From Nakamurella antarctica (GTDB taxonomy: Bacteria; Actinomycetota; Actinomycetes; Mycobacteriales; Nakamurellaceae), in NCBI RefSeq assembly GCF_003860405.1, contig NZ_CP034170.1, positions 1,612,001-1,676,000 of the forward strand: a stretch of 64,000 nucleotides of DNA. The letters are read 5' to 3'. Every line of letters starts with the position of its first letter. The first letter of the stretch is position 1. Below, piece after piece: positions 31,801 to 39,587 of this stretch. Both the position numbers and the translations under genes were made by a program. The notes beneath the pieces were generated by a model that was not told the DNA's origin, did not search any database, and was given only the letters and a program-made list of their open reading frames with translations.

Positions 31801-32396
31801 GTAGTCTCGACTGTCACGTGACAGATGAGCGGCACCTTAATGCCGAGCGCCGTCATCGCGCGTTTTGCCCCGATGATGGCCGATTTGGCTTGCAACAGGT
31901 CTTGGCAGGTTTCTACGACGACCGCGTCAATTCCACCTTCGAGCATGCCGCTCACTTGCTGGAAGTAGGCATCGCGAAGGGTTGCGTACGGCGTGTGGCC
32001 GAGGGTGGGAAGTTTGGTTCCCGGCCCCACGGATCCGAGGACGAATCGGGGCTTCTCGGTGGTACTGAACGCATCGGCCTCTGCCCTGGCGAGCGCGGCA
32101 CCCGCCAGTGATAGTTCGTGGATGCGCTCCGGGATGTCGTACTCAGCGAGGTTGGCAAAGTTCGAGCCGAATGTGTTCGTCTCGATCGCGTCGACACCCA
32201 CCTCGAGGTAGGCGCGATGGACGGCCCGAACCATGTCAGGGCGTGTGACGTTCAGTATCTCGTTGCACCCTTCCAGACCCGCGTAGTCATCCAGAGTGGG
32301 ATCCTGAGCCTGCAACATCGTGCCCATGGCGCCGTCAGCTACAACCACTCGTTCGGACAATGCGGAGAGCAACGGGTGCCTGAGCGGGGTGTTCAC
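28851..32396 (-). CDS. metH: Cobalamin-dependent methionine synthase
   Basis: A 1181-residue multidomain enzyme. The homocysteine-binding barrel (VADGAMGTML, zinc cysteines in LVGGCCGTTP) comes first. It is followed by the pterin-binding barrel (MIGERTNANGSKAF), the B12 domain (TVKGDVHDIGKN), and the C-terminal SAM-dependent reactivation domain ending near FGYPACPDLSDQ. It methylates homocysteine using methyl-tetrahydrofolate. The start is GTG at 32396 with a leaderless TAAGCT element. The 112-base upstream gap is too short to hold a full cobalamin riboswitch, and none is recognised. Confidence 0.98.
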   Translation of the reverse strand: MNTPLRHPLLSALSERVVVADGAMGTMLQAQDPTLDDYAGLEGCNEILNVTRPDMVRAVHRAYLEVGVDAIETNTFGSNFANLAEYDIPERIHELSLAGAALARAEADAFSTTEKPRFVLGSVGPGTKLPTLGHTPYATLRDAYFQQVSGMLEGGIDAVVVETCQDLLQAKSAIIGAKRAMTALGIKVPLICHVTVETTGTMLLGSEIGAALTALEPLGIDLIGLNCATGPAEMSEHLRYLSRHTTAQVSVMPNAGLPELGPKGAVYPLGPEALAQSLSGFVTEFGLTLVGGCCGTTPEHLRHVVEAVKGLTPAVRRPRSEPGLASLYASVPFAQDASVLMIGERTNANGSKAFKEAMLGENWNQCVEIARSQTRDGAHILDVCIDYVGRDGVTDMQEIASRFATASTLPMMLDSTEPAVIKAGLEHLGGRSMVNSVNFEDGDGPNSRYTKIMELVSEHGAAVVALTIDEEGQARTKDHKVAIAERLIADLTENWGMAEHDIVVDCLTFPIATGQEETRRDGIETIEAIKELKRRHPDVLTTLGLSNISFGLNPAARQVLNSVFLAECVDAGLDSAIVNSSKILPMSRIPEDRRTVALDMVYDRRREGYDPLQKFLELFDGVTTAEGKATRAAELAAMPLDERLKQRIIDGEKIGLEADLDEALVRRSALEIINDTLLEGMKTVGELFGSGAMQLPFVLTSAEVMKMAVAHLEPHMEKLDSAGKGTIVLATVKGDVHDIGKNLVDIILSNNGYSVVNIGIKQPISTIITAAEENSADAIGMSGLLVKSTVIMRENLEEMNTRGIAERFPVLLGGAALTRSYVENDLSAVFQGDVRYARDAFEGLRLMDGVMARKRGLAPAEDAAERQKAAERRTRHERSQRIALARKAEAALTALPIPERSDVALDNAVPTPPFWGSRVVKGIPLADYSKLLDERATFMGQWGLRGAKGQNGPSYEDLVATEGRPRLRYWLERLHTEKVLEAAVVYGYFPCYSEKDSVVILAEPHIDAEELFRFTFPRQQRDRHLCLADFYRPKSAGVVDVISFDVVTMGNRISEFANTLFAANSYREYLEVHGISVQLTEALAEFWHQRIRSELVFPDGTTAAAEDPDEVERFFDLAYRGARFAFGYPACPDLSDQTKIMTLLDPGRIGVELSEEFQLHPEQSTSALVAHHPEAKYFAAK

Positions 32397-32402
32397 ACCG
32401 AA

Positions 32403-32408
32403 AGCTTA
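32403..32408 (-). promoter_or_regulatory. Leaderless -10 element for metH
   Basis: TAAGCT on the minus strand lies exactly at -12 to -7 relative to the GTG at 32396. There is no ribosome binding site. Confidence 0.6.
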
Positions 32409-32496
32409 GTCGTCGGGTGCCGGCCCCGTTGTCTTGACGAACCGGGAAAAAGCCGCGCAAACCACCTCGCTCCGGCCGGTGATCAGAGCGCGGACG

Positions 32497-32502
32497 TAGG
32501 CT
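32497..32502 (+). promoter_or_regulatory. Leaderless -10 element for PAC2 gene
   Basis: TAGGCT lies exactly at -12 to -7 relative to the GTG at 32509. The divergent metH element is 88 bases away, so two back-to-back leaderless promoters share this gap. Confidence 0.6.
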
Positions 32503-32508
32503 TGTCCA

Positions 32509-33390
32509 GTGATGCAACCCCAACAATTAAGAGATCCGGTGCTGATCGCCGCTTTCGAAGGGTGGAACGACGCGGGTGATGCCGCTACCTCCGCAGTGGA
32601 GCATCTCGCGCTTACCTGGGATGCGACCCCGCTGGCGGAAATAGACCCGGAGAACTTCTACGACTTCCAAGTTTCCAGGCCAACTGTCAAGATTCTTCAG
32701 GGGGTTACTCGACACATCGAATGGCCCACAACCAAGCTAACGGTATGCCGGCTGCCCGATCAGAGCCGCGACGTGATCTTGGTTCACGGAATAGAGCCGA
32801 ACTTTAGGTGGAAGGCATTTTGTGCCGAGTTGGTCCAGTTGGCCCTGGACAACGGGGTGACCACCATGATCAGCCTCGGTGCGCTACTCGCCGACGTCGC
32901 GCACACCAGGCCTGTTCAGGTCACCGGATCCGCCCATGATGCCGAGACGGCGGACCAGCTGGGGATCATCAAATCCACCTATGAGGGGCCCACCGGAATC
33001 TCGGGAGTGTTTCAGGATGCTTGCTTGCAGGCAGGTATCCCCGGGGTCGCATTCTGGGCGTCCGTGCCGCACTACGTCTCTCATGCGCCGTCTCCGAAAG
33101 CGACTCTGGCGTTGCTGCATCGCGTGGAGGATTTCCTCGACATTGCGGTGACACCTGGCAACTATCCGGAGCAGTCTGAGGAGTGGGAATCGGAGGTTTC
33201 GCAGATTGCCGAAGATGACGACGAGATTTCCGAGTACATCAAGAGCTTGGAGGAGCGCGACTCTGAAGAAGAACCGCTGACTCCGGCTAGCGGTGATGCC
33301 ATCGCCGCGGAGTTCGAACGCTACTTGCGGCGGCGTGGCCCGAAAAGTTGGGGTGATAAGCCGGACAAGCCAGGGCGAGATGGCCGGTAG
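32509..33390 (+). CDS. PAC2 family protein
   Basis: A 293-residue protein of the PAC2 family (proteasome assembly chaperone 2-like). Conserved blocks are LIAAFEGWNDAGDAATSA, VHGIEPNFRWKAF, SLGALLADVAHTRPV and GIPGVAFWASVPHYV. In actinobacteria the family is widespread and uncharacterised; a role with the proteasome is inferred only from the fold family. The C-terminus is acidic, then basic and probably flexible. The start is GTG at 32509, followed at once by ATG. It ends at a strong hairpin. Confidence 0.9.
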   Translation: MMQPQQLRDPVLIAAFEGWNDAGDAATSAVEHLALTWDATPLAEIDPENFYDFQVSRPTVKILQGVTRHIEWPTTKLTVCRLPDQSRDVILVHGIEPNFRWKAFCAELVQLALDNGVTTMISLGALLADVAHTRPVQVTGSAHDAETADQLGIIKSTYEGPTGISGVFQDACLQAGIPGVAFWASVPHYVSHAPSPKATLALLHRVEDFLDIAVTPGNYPEQSEEWESEVSQIAEDDDEISEYIKSLEERDSEEEPLTPASGDAIAAEFERYLRRRGPKSWGDKPDKPGRDGR

Positions 33391-33421
33391 AACCCGGCGG
33401 TAGCTACGAAACCTGAATACA

Positions 33422-33465
33422 ACTGCGGGGCGGGGCATCCATGAAGGAATGCCCCGCCCCGCAGT
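33422..33465. terminator. Bidirectional hairpin terminator
   Basis: A perfect 17-base-pair stem (33422-33438 with 33449-33465), very GC rich, with a 10-base loop, lies between the convergent PAC2 and surface-protein genes. There is no long T-tract. Confidence 0.8.
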
Positions 33466-33476
33466 GTGTGTGCAAC

Positions 33477-35867
33477 CTACCGAGCGATGTGGCTGCCCCC
33501 CTTGACGCGGCGACGGGCTAGGAAGGCGCAACCAACTCCCAGGAGCACGAGGGCGAATCCGATCCACAGCTGGGTTCCCACCTGAACGCCAGTGACCGCA
33601 AGGGTGGATGTCGGGCGCTGCGATGGTGTGATGACCCCCGTTGACCTACCCACGAGGGTGGTGCTCCCGACCGTCGCGGTTGTCTGACGCACCGACGTGT
33701 TGCCGCTGGTGCCGGACGTGGTCGTGCCGGACGTGGTCGTGCCGGACGTGGTCGTGCCCGAGGTGGTCGTGCCCGAGGTGGTCGTGCCGGACGTGGTCGT
33801 GCCCGAGGTGGTGGTGCCGGACGTGGTCGTGCCCGAGGTGCTGGTGCCGGACGTTGTCGTGTCCGAGGTGCTGGTACCGGACGTGCTGGTACCGGACGTG
33901 GTCGTGCCGGACGTGGTCGTGCCGGACGTGGTCGTGCCGGACGTGGTCGTGCCGGACGTGGTCGTGCCGGACGTGGTCGTGCCCGAGGTGGTCGTGCCCG
34001 AGGTGGTCGTGCCCGAGGTGGTCGTGCCGGTTGTGGTGGCGACAACTGGTGCCCAGGTGATCGTGTTATCAATGGACGTGGAGGCTTTGCTCAGGTTTCC
34101 TGCAGTGTCTTTGGCAAAACCTGGCAGCAAGGAGAAGGTTACGATTCCCGGGGTCGTCATTAAGGATATCGACGCCTCATAGGTGTCTCCGGAACCGGTC
34201 AAACCGGGGTCAAGCGTTCCGCCCGCTGTTGACGTCACGGTCGTGTACTGGGAGATGTCTGCAATAGTGACCGGTTCGGAGAACTTCAGAGTGAAACGGA
34301 GTGGGCCGCTCGAAGCGGGGTCGCTCTGTCCCGCTGCCTGTTCGACCGTGACAGTGGGCGCCGTGGTGTCTGCTGGCGGGACCACAGGAGTGTCGGTGAT
34401 GGTGATAGTAACCGTGTCATTGCCGAGGATCATGCCAGCGGGGATACTGTCCGGATCGAGACTGACAGTCAGCGTCTCGTCACCTTCAACGAGCGCATCA
34501 ACCGTGGTCAACAGTGTTGACTTCACATTTGGTGTGTTGGCGAGGAACACCAGCGGCGAGGTGGCCGGGGTGTAGTCGGCTAGGGTCGCTGTCCCCGGCG
34601 TGGTGACAAGTACGGGGCTAAATGCCGCGTGCGTGGTGTCGGAAACGGACACGGGAATCGCGATCGATCCACCCTCGGGAACGGTCAGGGTCTTGGGCAG
34701 GCTGACAACGTTTGACGCTTTCACCGAAAATGTGACAGTGCCAAAATCAGCCCCAGTGAGATCCGGAATTTCTACTCCCCCGACAGCTGACACTGGCAAG
34801 CCGTTGTGTCCTAGGTCGTGGACGAATGTGATCAGTTGGCAGTCGCCGGTGGTGTTGTTGGCAACAAACCCGATCTGGGAAAGGGCGTAGTTAACTTCCT
34901 TCAGACTGCCGATCGCAGCAATCGCCTCGTGCGGATCCGAAGGGTTACCGGTGGCAAAGGTCTGCCCTGAGATGCTGGCTGGCAGCAGGCCGACGACGGT
35001 ATCGGCCAAAGCGGGGGTGAAGCCGGCCTGGTCGATGAGCAGCTGTTTAATGTCGTTTTCAATGGTCAGTTGTCCGCCGCGTAGACGTACCTGACCGCAC
35101 GTTGCAGCCACTACGAGCAGCATCTGGTCGTTGCCGATATCTGGGTCAGACACGGAGAAATCGCCTGGGTCGCCCATGGCAGGTGCCGCCACCGGAAGGT
35201 ATGTGGTCGATCCACCGGCGACCGCGTACGGACCTGCTGGCACCGTGAGCGTGGGGCCAACATTCTTGTGTTTGATCATGATGTTGACGTCTTTGGTGCT
35301 GTTGTCGGTGCTGTTGGCCGTCACAGGGTGGGTGACTGTGATGTGCAAGGTCTCCGTCTTGTTCGAGTCATTGGCAACGGACTCAAAACCGTTGTCCGGG
35401 GTGTACACCAGGTTCGCCATGGCAGCGTTGAGCGATGCCATCGTTCCATTGATGTTGAGACTCTTGCCGGTGGCGTTGCCATTTTGGCTACTGACGGCAA
35501 TAGCACCGCCGGGCAGCAGGGCTTCGGCGTTGGGGCTGTTGATGACTGACGCACCCGCGATGGACAGATTGCCATGCGAGGTGGTCATCTGGATTCGGGC
35601 ACAGCCGGTAATGAAGTAGCCCGGTGACTGGGGGGCGCAATTGGTGGAGTCTGCGGTCGTGAGAACGATGGCTCGATTATTACTGGTGAGCGGATCGACC
35701 CCGGTGAACGGCAGTGGCAGGTTGGTTGCCCCGACGACGTCGGTCGGCGCGCTAAACACCGGCTGCGCAGCGGAGGCCGCCCCGGTTCCTAAAACGATAG
35801 ATCCCAGCACTAGCCCTGTTACCGCGGTGATCCTCGCGATCATCGATGGCAGCGACACTTGCGTCAT
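33477..35867 (-). CDS. Sortase-anchored surface protein with Calx-beta and Ig-like domains and TTSGT repeats
   Basis: A 796-residue secreted protein. A signal peptide (hydrophobic VTGLVLGSIVLGTG, cleaved near AASAAQ) starts it. The middle holds beta-rich adhesin-like segments, a Calx-beta-like domain (VPEGGSIAIPVSVSD to VEGDETLTVSLD) and an Ig-like domain (LRFTLKFSEPVTIAD). Then comes a Ser/Thr stalk of about 22 TTSGT units. The end is a sortase signal: LAVTG at 756-760, a membrane helix, then RRR. LAxTG is the motif of actinobacterial class E sortases. The start ATG has GAGGAA 9 bases upstream. The role is likely adhesion or surface structure; no sortase gene lies in the window. Confidence 0.9.
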   Translation of the reverse strand: MTQVSLPSMIARITAVTGLVLGSIVLGTGAASAAQPVFSAPTDVVGATNLPLPFTGVDPLTSNNRAIVLTTADSTNCAPQSPGYFITGCARIQMTTSHGNLSIAGASVINSPNAEALLPGGAIAVSSQNGNATGKSLNINGTMASLNAAMANLVYTPDNGFESVANDSNKTETLHITVTHPVTANSTDNSTKDVNIMIKHKNVGPTLTVPAGPYAVAGGSTTYLPVAAPAMGDPGDFSVSDPDIGNDQMLLVVAATCGQVRLRGGQLTIENDIKQLLIDQAGFTPALADTVVGLLPASISGQTFATGNPSDPHEAIAAIGSLKEVNYALSQIGFVANNTTGDCQLITFVHDLGHNGLPVSAVGGVEIPDLTGADFGTVTFSVKASNVVSLPKTLTVPEGGSIAIPVSVSDTTHAAFSPVLVTTPGTATLADYTPATSPLVFLANTPNVKSTLLTTVDALVEGDETLTVSLDPDSIPAGMILGNDTVTITITDTPVVPPADTTAPTVTVEQAAGQSDPASSGPLRFTLKFSEPVTIADISQYTTVTSTAGGTLDPGLTGSGDTYEASISLMTTPGIVTFSLLPGFAKDTAGNLSKASTSIDNTITWAPVVATTTGTTTSGTTTSGTTTSGTTTSGTTTSGTTTSGTTTSGTTTSGTTTSGTSTSGTSTSDTTTSGTSTSGTTTSGTTTSGTTTSGTTTSGTTTSGTTTSGTTTSGTTTSGTSGNTSVRQTTATVGSTTLVGRSTGVITPSQRPTSTLAVTGVQVGTQLWIGFALVLLGVGCAFLARRRVKGGSHIAR
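33706..34035 (-). repeat. 15-bp minisatellite encoding TTSGT stalk
   Basis: About 22 tandem 15-base units. Two main forms, gtcgtgccggacgtg and gtcgtgcccgaggtg (plus strand), encode the same pentapeptide and are interspersed in blocks. A few variants occur around 33841-33900. In-frame length variation is expected. Confidence 0.95.
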
Positions 35868-36082
35868 GTGAGTGTGTTCCTCGTTTTCTGATGTAAGACA
35901 CTGACCCAAAGCCCGCGGAGCACTACATAAATAGTGTTTCCGCCAGGAACTCCTCGACCGTTTCTCGGCTTCGGTGGGTGTGAGGTCGAAATGCGGCCCG
36001 ATGGGCAGCGTGACCTCTCTGTGTCAAGACAGTAGCGACATTTCAGGCGGTCGGGCACGGGTGCCTCCACCACAAACGCCAA
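35868..36082. other. Intergenic region upstream of the surface protein
   Basis: This is non-coding sequence between the surface-protein start and the mshC hairpin. The ribosome binding site GAGGAA lies near its left end. I see no RNA gene and no clear -35/-10 pair. Confidence 0.5.
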
Positions 36083-36115
36083 GGCGTACACCACTATCGG
36101 GATGTGGTGTACGCC
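36083..36115 (-). terminator. Hairpin terminator downstream of mshC
   Basis: Perfect 12-base arms (ggcgtacaccac and its complement) with a 9-base loop lie 26 bases past the mshC stop on the minus strand. It marks the probable end of a seven-gene transcription unit. Confidence 0.7.
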
Positions 36116-36140
36116 CACCGGCAACGTGCGTCAGATCGCG

Positions 36141-37361
36141 TCAGGGAGCGAGGGTGATTCCCAACAGGGCATCTACTGCCATCGCCACCGACCATCCGTC
36201 GAGGTCGGGGTTTGCCGCCCATTCATCAATCACCGCAATAGCTTTCGGTGTATCCAGGTCTTGCGCCATCGCTGCTCGCAACGACGCAACGACTGCCGAC
36301 GCGTCAGCCGCGACACGAGTGGCGGCTGCGCGCCAGCAAGTCAGACGCTCTCCCGCTTCGATCAGCAAGTCGGCAGTCCACAGGCGGTCTGCCCGATAAT
36401 GGCCGGATAGCAGAGCTAATCGAATGGCCATCGGGTCGACGCCTTCGTAGCGAAGTTTGCTGACAAACACCAGGTTTCCTCGAGACTTTGACATTTTTTC
36501 GCCGTCTAAGCCGATCATTCCTGCATGTGTGTAGTGCCTTGCGAACGGATGGACCCCGCTCAACGATTCCGCGTGCGCCGCGGAGTATTCATGGTGCGGA
36601 TAAATAAGGTCGCTGCCGCCTCCTTGAACATCGATGCTGGGGCCGATTCGATTGCCAGCAATCGCCGCGCATTCGATATGCCACCCCGGCCGCCCGCGTC
36701 CGACTGGCGAATCCCACGCCGGCTCCCCCGCGCGTTCCAGCCGCCACAGCAACGGGTCTAGGCGGTTTCGCTTTCCCACGCGATCCGGGTCGCCTCCGCG
36801 TTCGCCAAAAAGCGATGTCATCGTCTCTTCGTTGTATCCGGACTCGTAACCGAATCTGCCCGATGTCCGGATGTCGAAATACACATCCTCATATTCGTCA
36901 CCGGAGAGCCGATATGCTGCGCCGTTTTCGAGAAGCGCTGCTACAGCTGCTGAAACCTCATCCATCGCTTCGACAGCGCCGACGTACTCACGAGGCGGTA
37001 GCACGCGCAGCGCAGCCATATCGTCACGAAAAAGCTGGATTTGGGTCTGCGCCAAGTCGGACCAGTCAACGTTGTCGCGGGCCGCGCGCTCCAACAGCGG
37101 GTCGTCAATATCGGTCACGTTTTGCACGTAGTGAATGTCGTGACCGTTGTCGAGCCAGACCCGTTGAACAAGATCGAACGCTAGATAGGTGGCTGCATGT
37201 CCGAGGTGGGTTGCGTCGTACGGAGTAATGCCGCAGACGTAGATCTTAGCGATCTGGCCGGGTTCGGTGAGGCGAACTTCGCGGGTCGCTGCATCAAAGA
37301 GCGAGAGCGGCGAGGCGACACCGGGGATGCGGGGAACGCTAACGGATGACCAAGACTGCAC
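36141..37361 (-). CDS. mshC: L-cysteine:1D-myo-inositol 2-amino-2-deoxy-alpha-D-glucopyranoside ligase (mycothiol ligase)
   Basis: A 406-residue class-I cysteinyl-tRNA-synthetase-like enzyme that joins cysteine to glucosaminyl-inositol in mycothiol synthesis. The zinc and HIGH-like regions are [15 protein letters not shown] (Cys43), and Cys231 in WHIECAA and the KMSKS loop at 289-293 ([10 protein letters not shown]) follow. The N-terminal [12 protein letters not shown] and the lack of the tRNA-binding C-terminal domain distinguish it from CysS. The start is GTG. It is the last gene of the run that holds SCO1664-like and DUF3090 genes. In Streptomyces coelicolor mshC (SCO1663) neighbours the same families. 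Confidence 0.96.
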   Translation of the reverse strand: MQSWSSVSVPRIPGVASPLSLFDAATREVRLTEPGQIAKIYVCGITPYDATHLGHAATYLAFDLVQRVWLDNGHDIHYVQNVTDIDDPLLERAARDNVDWSDLAQTQIQLFRDDMAALRVLPPREYVGAVEAMDEVSAAVAALLENGAAYRLSGDEYEDVYFDIRTSGRFGYESGYNEETMTSLFGERGGDPDRVGKRNRLDPLLWRLERAGEPAWDSPVGRGRPGWHIECAAIAGNRIGPSIDVQGGGSDLIYPHHEYSAAHAESLSGVHPFARHYTHAGMIGLDGEKMSKSRGNLVFVSKLRYEGVDPMAIRLALLSGHYRADRLWTADLLIEAGERLTCWRAAATRVAADASAVVASLRAAMAQDLDTPKAIAVIDEWAANPDLDGWSVAMAVDALLGITLAP

Positions 37362-37422
37362 AGGAATAACCTCACGGACGACGAGAGCGACGGAGTAAAA
37401 CTGATGGACGAATCTGGGCGAC

Positions 37423-38160
37423 CTAGTGGCGGACGCCAGGGATCACATGACGATTACCGTGCAGCACGGCAGACTGCAGTTTATTCATGGAAGTACCCCG
37501 AATATCTGCCGGTGGGCTGGACATCGGAAACATCAAGTTGTCCTTATCGGGATGGTGCGGCAGGTTGCAGGCATGGCCAAGCTCATGTGCCAGCACGGTT
37601 TCGTCATAGGAATGCGGTGCTTCGTCGTCGAAAAGTGAGGCCTGCACAATCACCCAATCGGCAGAGATACCCAGTGAACAACCGGTTGTTTGGCCCGCGA
37701 TGTTGCGGACTACGATCGCGGTGATTGGCTTCCCCACCACATCCAGTAACGAACCCGCCTCGCTGAAATCTGCAAGCTCGCTGCGGTAGAAGTCATTTCG
37801 CCCGGTTAACTCGTCGAGCAGCAACAACTTGTTTGCTCTGGGGTCGAGCGCCGCTGTAGGTGCGGGCCGCCCCGACACACGGGTACCGACGTGGCGAACT
37901 CGGACCCCGGACTCATCAAGTAGGACATTGCTGGCCCGGTTGATCGACGCGGTCAATTTTCCCGGTGCGATCAGGGGAGCCCCGTTTTCGTCGCACAAGA
38001 TAAGCATGTTCAGGCGTAGCGTCGCTGGCCCCGCTCGAGTGCCGGTGACCGCACCGACTGCCGACTCGCCCAGTTTGACCCAGGCGCTGGCGAGGTCGGC
38101 GGCGAAGGAGAGCGAGGACCGCGTTAGATAGCTGGTGGCTGCGATCAGCGGGTTCCTCAC
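37423..38160 (-). CDS. Putative metzincin-like zinc metallopeptidase
   Basis: A 245-residue protein with the zinc motif [12 protein letters not shown] starting at His192 (HExxHxxNxxH, Asn in place of the usual Gly). About 10 residues later comes NLMFPMS, which looks like a metzincin Met-turn. The GTG start overlaps the stop of the SCO1664-like gene by 4 bases (GTGA). No clear signal peptide is seen from this start; a moderately hydrophobic N-terminal stretch could be membrane-associated. The substrate is unknown. It lies inside the mshC gene run, 61 bases before mshC, where I do not expect a protease from the Streptomyces order. Confidence 0.75.
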   Translation of the reverse strand: MRNPLIAATSYLTRSSLSFAADLASAWVKLGESAVGAVTGTRAGPATLRLNMLILCDENGAPLIAPGKLTASINRASNVLLDESGVRVRHVGTRVSGRPAPTAALDPRANKLLLLDELTGRNDFYRSELADFSEAGSLLDVVGKPITAIVVRNIAGQTTGCSLGISADWVIVQASLFDDEAPHSYDETVLAHELGHACNLPHHPDKDNLMFPMSSPPADIRGTSMNKLQSAVLHGNRHVIPGVRH

Positions 38161-39047
38161 AACGCCGGCCACGGGATAGGACTTCGGTGCTGCGGCGGGT
38201 GCGTGAACAGCGGGGATTCGACGAGATGCGCGACCCGATCGCACAAAGCGCGAAGTTCGGTGATGGTGATCAGAGCGGAGAGATCTTCCCCTAACGCCCC
38301 TTCGAGTTGTTCAGTGAGTCGATGCAGGCCTTCGACACCCTCCTCGGGAATCTCGCGACCGGCCCATCCCCACAGCACCGTCCGGAGCTTGTCCTCGTAG
38401 TGCAGGGTAAGGCCGTGATCGACCCCGAGAACTGGCCCGCCGGTGACGGGCAGAATATGCGGGGCCTTCCGGTCTGCGTTGTTGACCACCATGTCAAACG
38501 TGGCCAATAGCGCTAGTTCCGGGGTGTCAGCATGGGCCAAAACTAGGGGCCGGCCGCGCTCGTCGGCAGCTCTGAGCACGGGAAGCCAACTCTTAGGCAG
38601 TTTGGACGGCTTAAAAATGTTCACGGTGTCGTCTTGGTCGGTTCCGTCGATCCACTGCTGGACCATTCCCTCGCCCAGGGGCCCCTCGCGTAGATACGTC
38701 GGGGGAACGCAGTTCCACTGCGCCGCGCGGGCGATCATCGCGGATCCCACCTCACGCGCCGCCAAACTGCCATCGGGGAAATCCCACAGGGGTCGCTCGC
38801 CGCGAACTGGCTTATAGACGCACTCCACGCTGACGCCCCCGAGCGTCGAGACCGCGAGAGCAGTCAAGTTTGAGGCATCGGTGAGGCGGCCACGAATCTC
38901 AAGTTCGCCGTTTACCAGCACGTCCGCAAGCTGGTCAGGAGTCAGATCCGGTATCGCGACGGTTGGCAAGCCCGCGTCCTCGGCCGGATCCAATTTAGCC
39001 GCGGTCACCGCGGTGGTACCCATTGAGCCGCGGGCAGATGTGCCCAT
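38157..39047 (-). CDS. SCO1664 family protein
   Basis: A 296-residue protein of the actinobacterial SCO1664 family, distantly similar to phosphatidylinositol 3/4-kinase catalytic folds. Visible kinase-like blocks are ECVYKPVRGERPLWDFP (nucleotide lysine), LATFDMVVNNADRKAPHIL (catalytic loop with NNADRK) and VLGVDHGLTLH (metal-binding Asp). Its substrate is unknown. It overlaps DUF3090 by 53 bases from this start; in-frame ATG at 39023 or GTG at 39008 would shorten the overlap. The downstream metzincin-like gene overlaps by 4 bases. Confidence 0.9.
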   Translation of the reverse strand: MGTSARGSMGTTAVTAAKLDPAEDAGLPTVAIPDLTPDQLADVLVNGELEIRGRLTDASNLTALAVSTLGGVSVECVYKPVRGERPLWDFPDGSLAAREVGSAMIARAAQWNCVPPTYLREGPLGEGMVQQWIDGTDQDDTVNIFKPSKLPKSWLPVLRAADERGRPLVLAHADTPELALLATFDMVVNNADRKAPHILPVTGGPVLGVDHGLTLHYEDKLRTVLWGWAGREIPEEGVEGLHRLTEQLEGALGEDLSALITITELRALCDRVAHLVESPLFTHPPQHRSPIPWPAL

Positions 39048-39549
39048 CCGGGTTGAGCGGGTTGCTGCACAACGGGCACGGTGGACGGCCAGCGGAGATG
39101 ATGCGCTCAGCTTGAGCTGCGAACGACTGTGCTTCGTTTAGGGAAAGAAAGACTCGAAGAGCATCCGGGCCGTCGGCACTGTCGTCGAGCACAGACTCCT
39201 CCGTGACGTCGGCTTCGGTGATAGCCAGCAATTCGACCACAATTCGCGAGCCTTCGCCGTCCCAGGCCAGACCCATGGTGCCCACCCGAAACTCGGGATC
39301 CACCGGAGTTTCCAGGGCAGGCTCGGTGGTGTCTATCGCGGGCAGCTTTTCGCCGAACCTGCGGACAACCTCGCCGATCAGTGAGCCGAGCTTGTCAGCC
39401 AGAACAGCCACCTGCTGTTTCTCGCAGGACACCGACACCACGCGGCTGCCGTCGACCGCCTGCAAATAGAATTCGCGGTCGCCGGGCTGCCCGACGGTTC
39501 CGGCGAGGAATCGGTCGGGGGAACGGAAAATGAATACCTGGCGGTCCAT
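38995..39549 (-). CDS. DUF3090 family protein
   Basis: A 184-residue protein with the family start RQVFIFRSPDRFLAGTVGQPG and a C-terminal zinc-ribbon-like CPLCSNPLNPDGHICPRLNG. Function unknown. DUF3090, SCO1664-like and phosphomutase-like genes are kept together across actinobacteria, which suggests a shared process. The start is the ATG at 39549, preceded by a strong GGAGG; an upstream in-frame start at 39570 is less likely. It lies 38 bases after the phosphomutase-like gene. Confidence 0.93.
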   Translation of the reverse strand: MDRQVFIFRSPDRFLAGTVGQPGDREFYLQAVDGSRVVSVSCEKQQVAVLADKLGSLIGEVVRRFGEKLPAIDTTEPALETPVDPEFRVGTMGLAWDGEGSRIVVELLAITEADVTEESVLDDSADGPDALRVFLSLNEAQSFAAQAERIISAGRPPCPLCSNPLNPDGHICPRLNGYHRGDRG

Positions 39550-39587
39550 ATTGCCTCCTATCTTATCCACGGGCGCTGGCGGGTTCC

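Noticed and set aside
28881-32111. Several plus-strand frames of 100-330 codons inside metH
   Set aside because: They lie wholly opposite a complete methionine synthase and have biased shadow composition.
32397-32508. Cobalamin riboswitch before metH
   Set aside because: The gap is 112 bases, shared with a divergent gene, and the metH message appears leaderless.
33706-34035. Possible CRISPR array
   Set aside because: The units are 15 bases, directly tandem and in frame with a protein; there are no spacers and no cas genes.
33697-34182. Plus-strand frame of 161 codons rich in VVVPDVVVPE
   Set aside because: It is the reverse reading of the TTSGT repeat of the surface protein; its regularity comes from the 15-base period.
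36141-37361. Cysteinyl-tRNA synthetase
   Set aside because: The length, the N-terminus and the missing anticodon-binding end, plus the SCO1664/DUF3090 neighbours, point to MshC.
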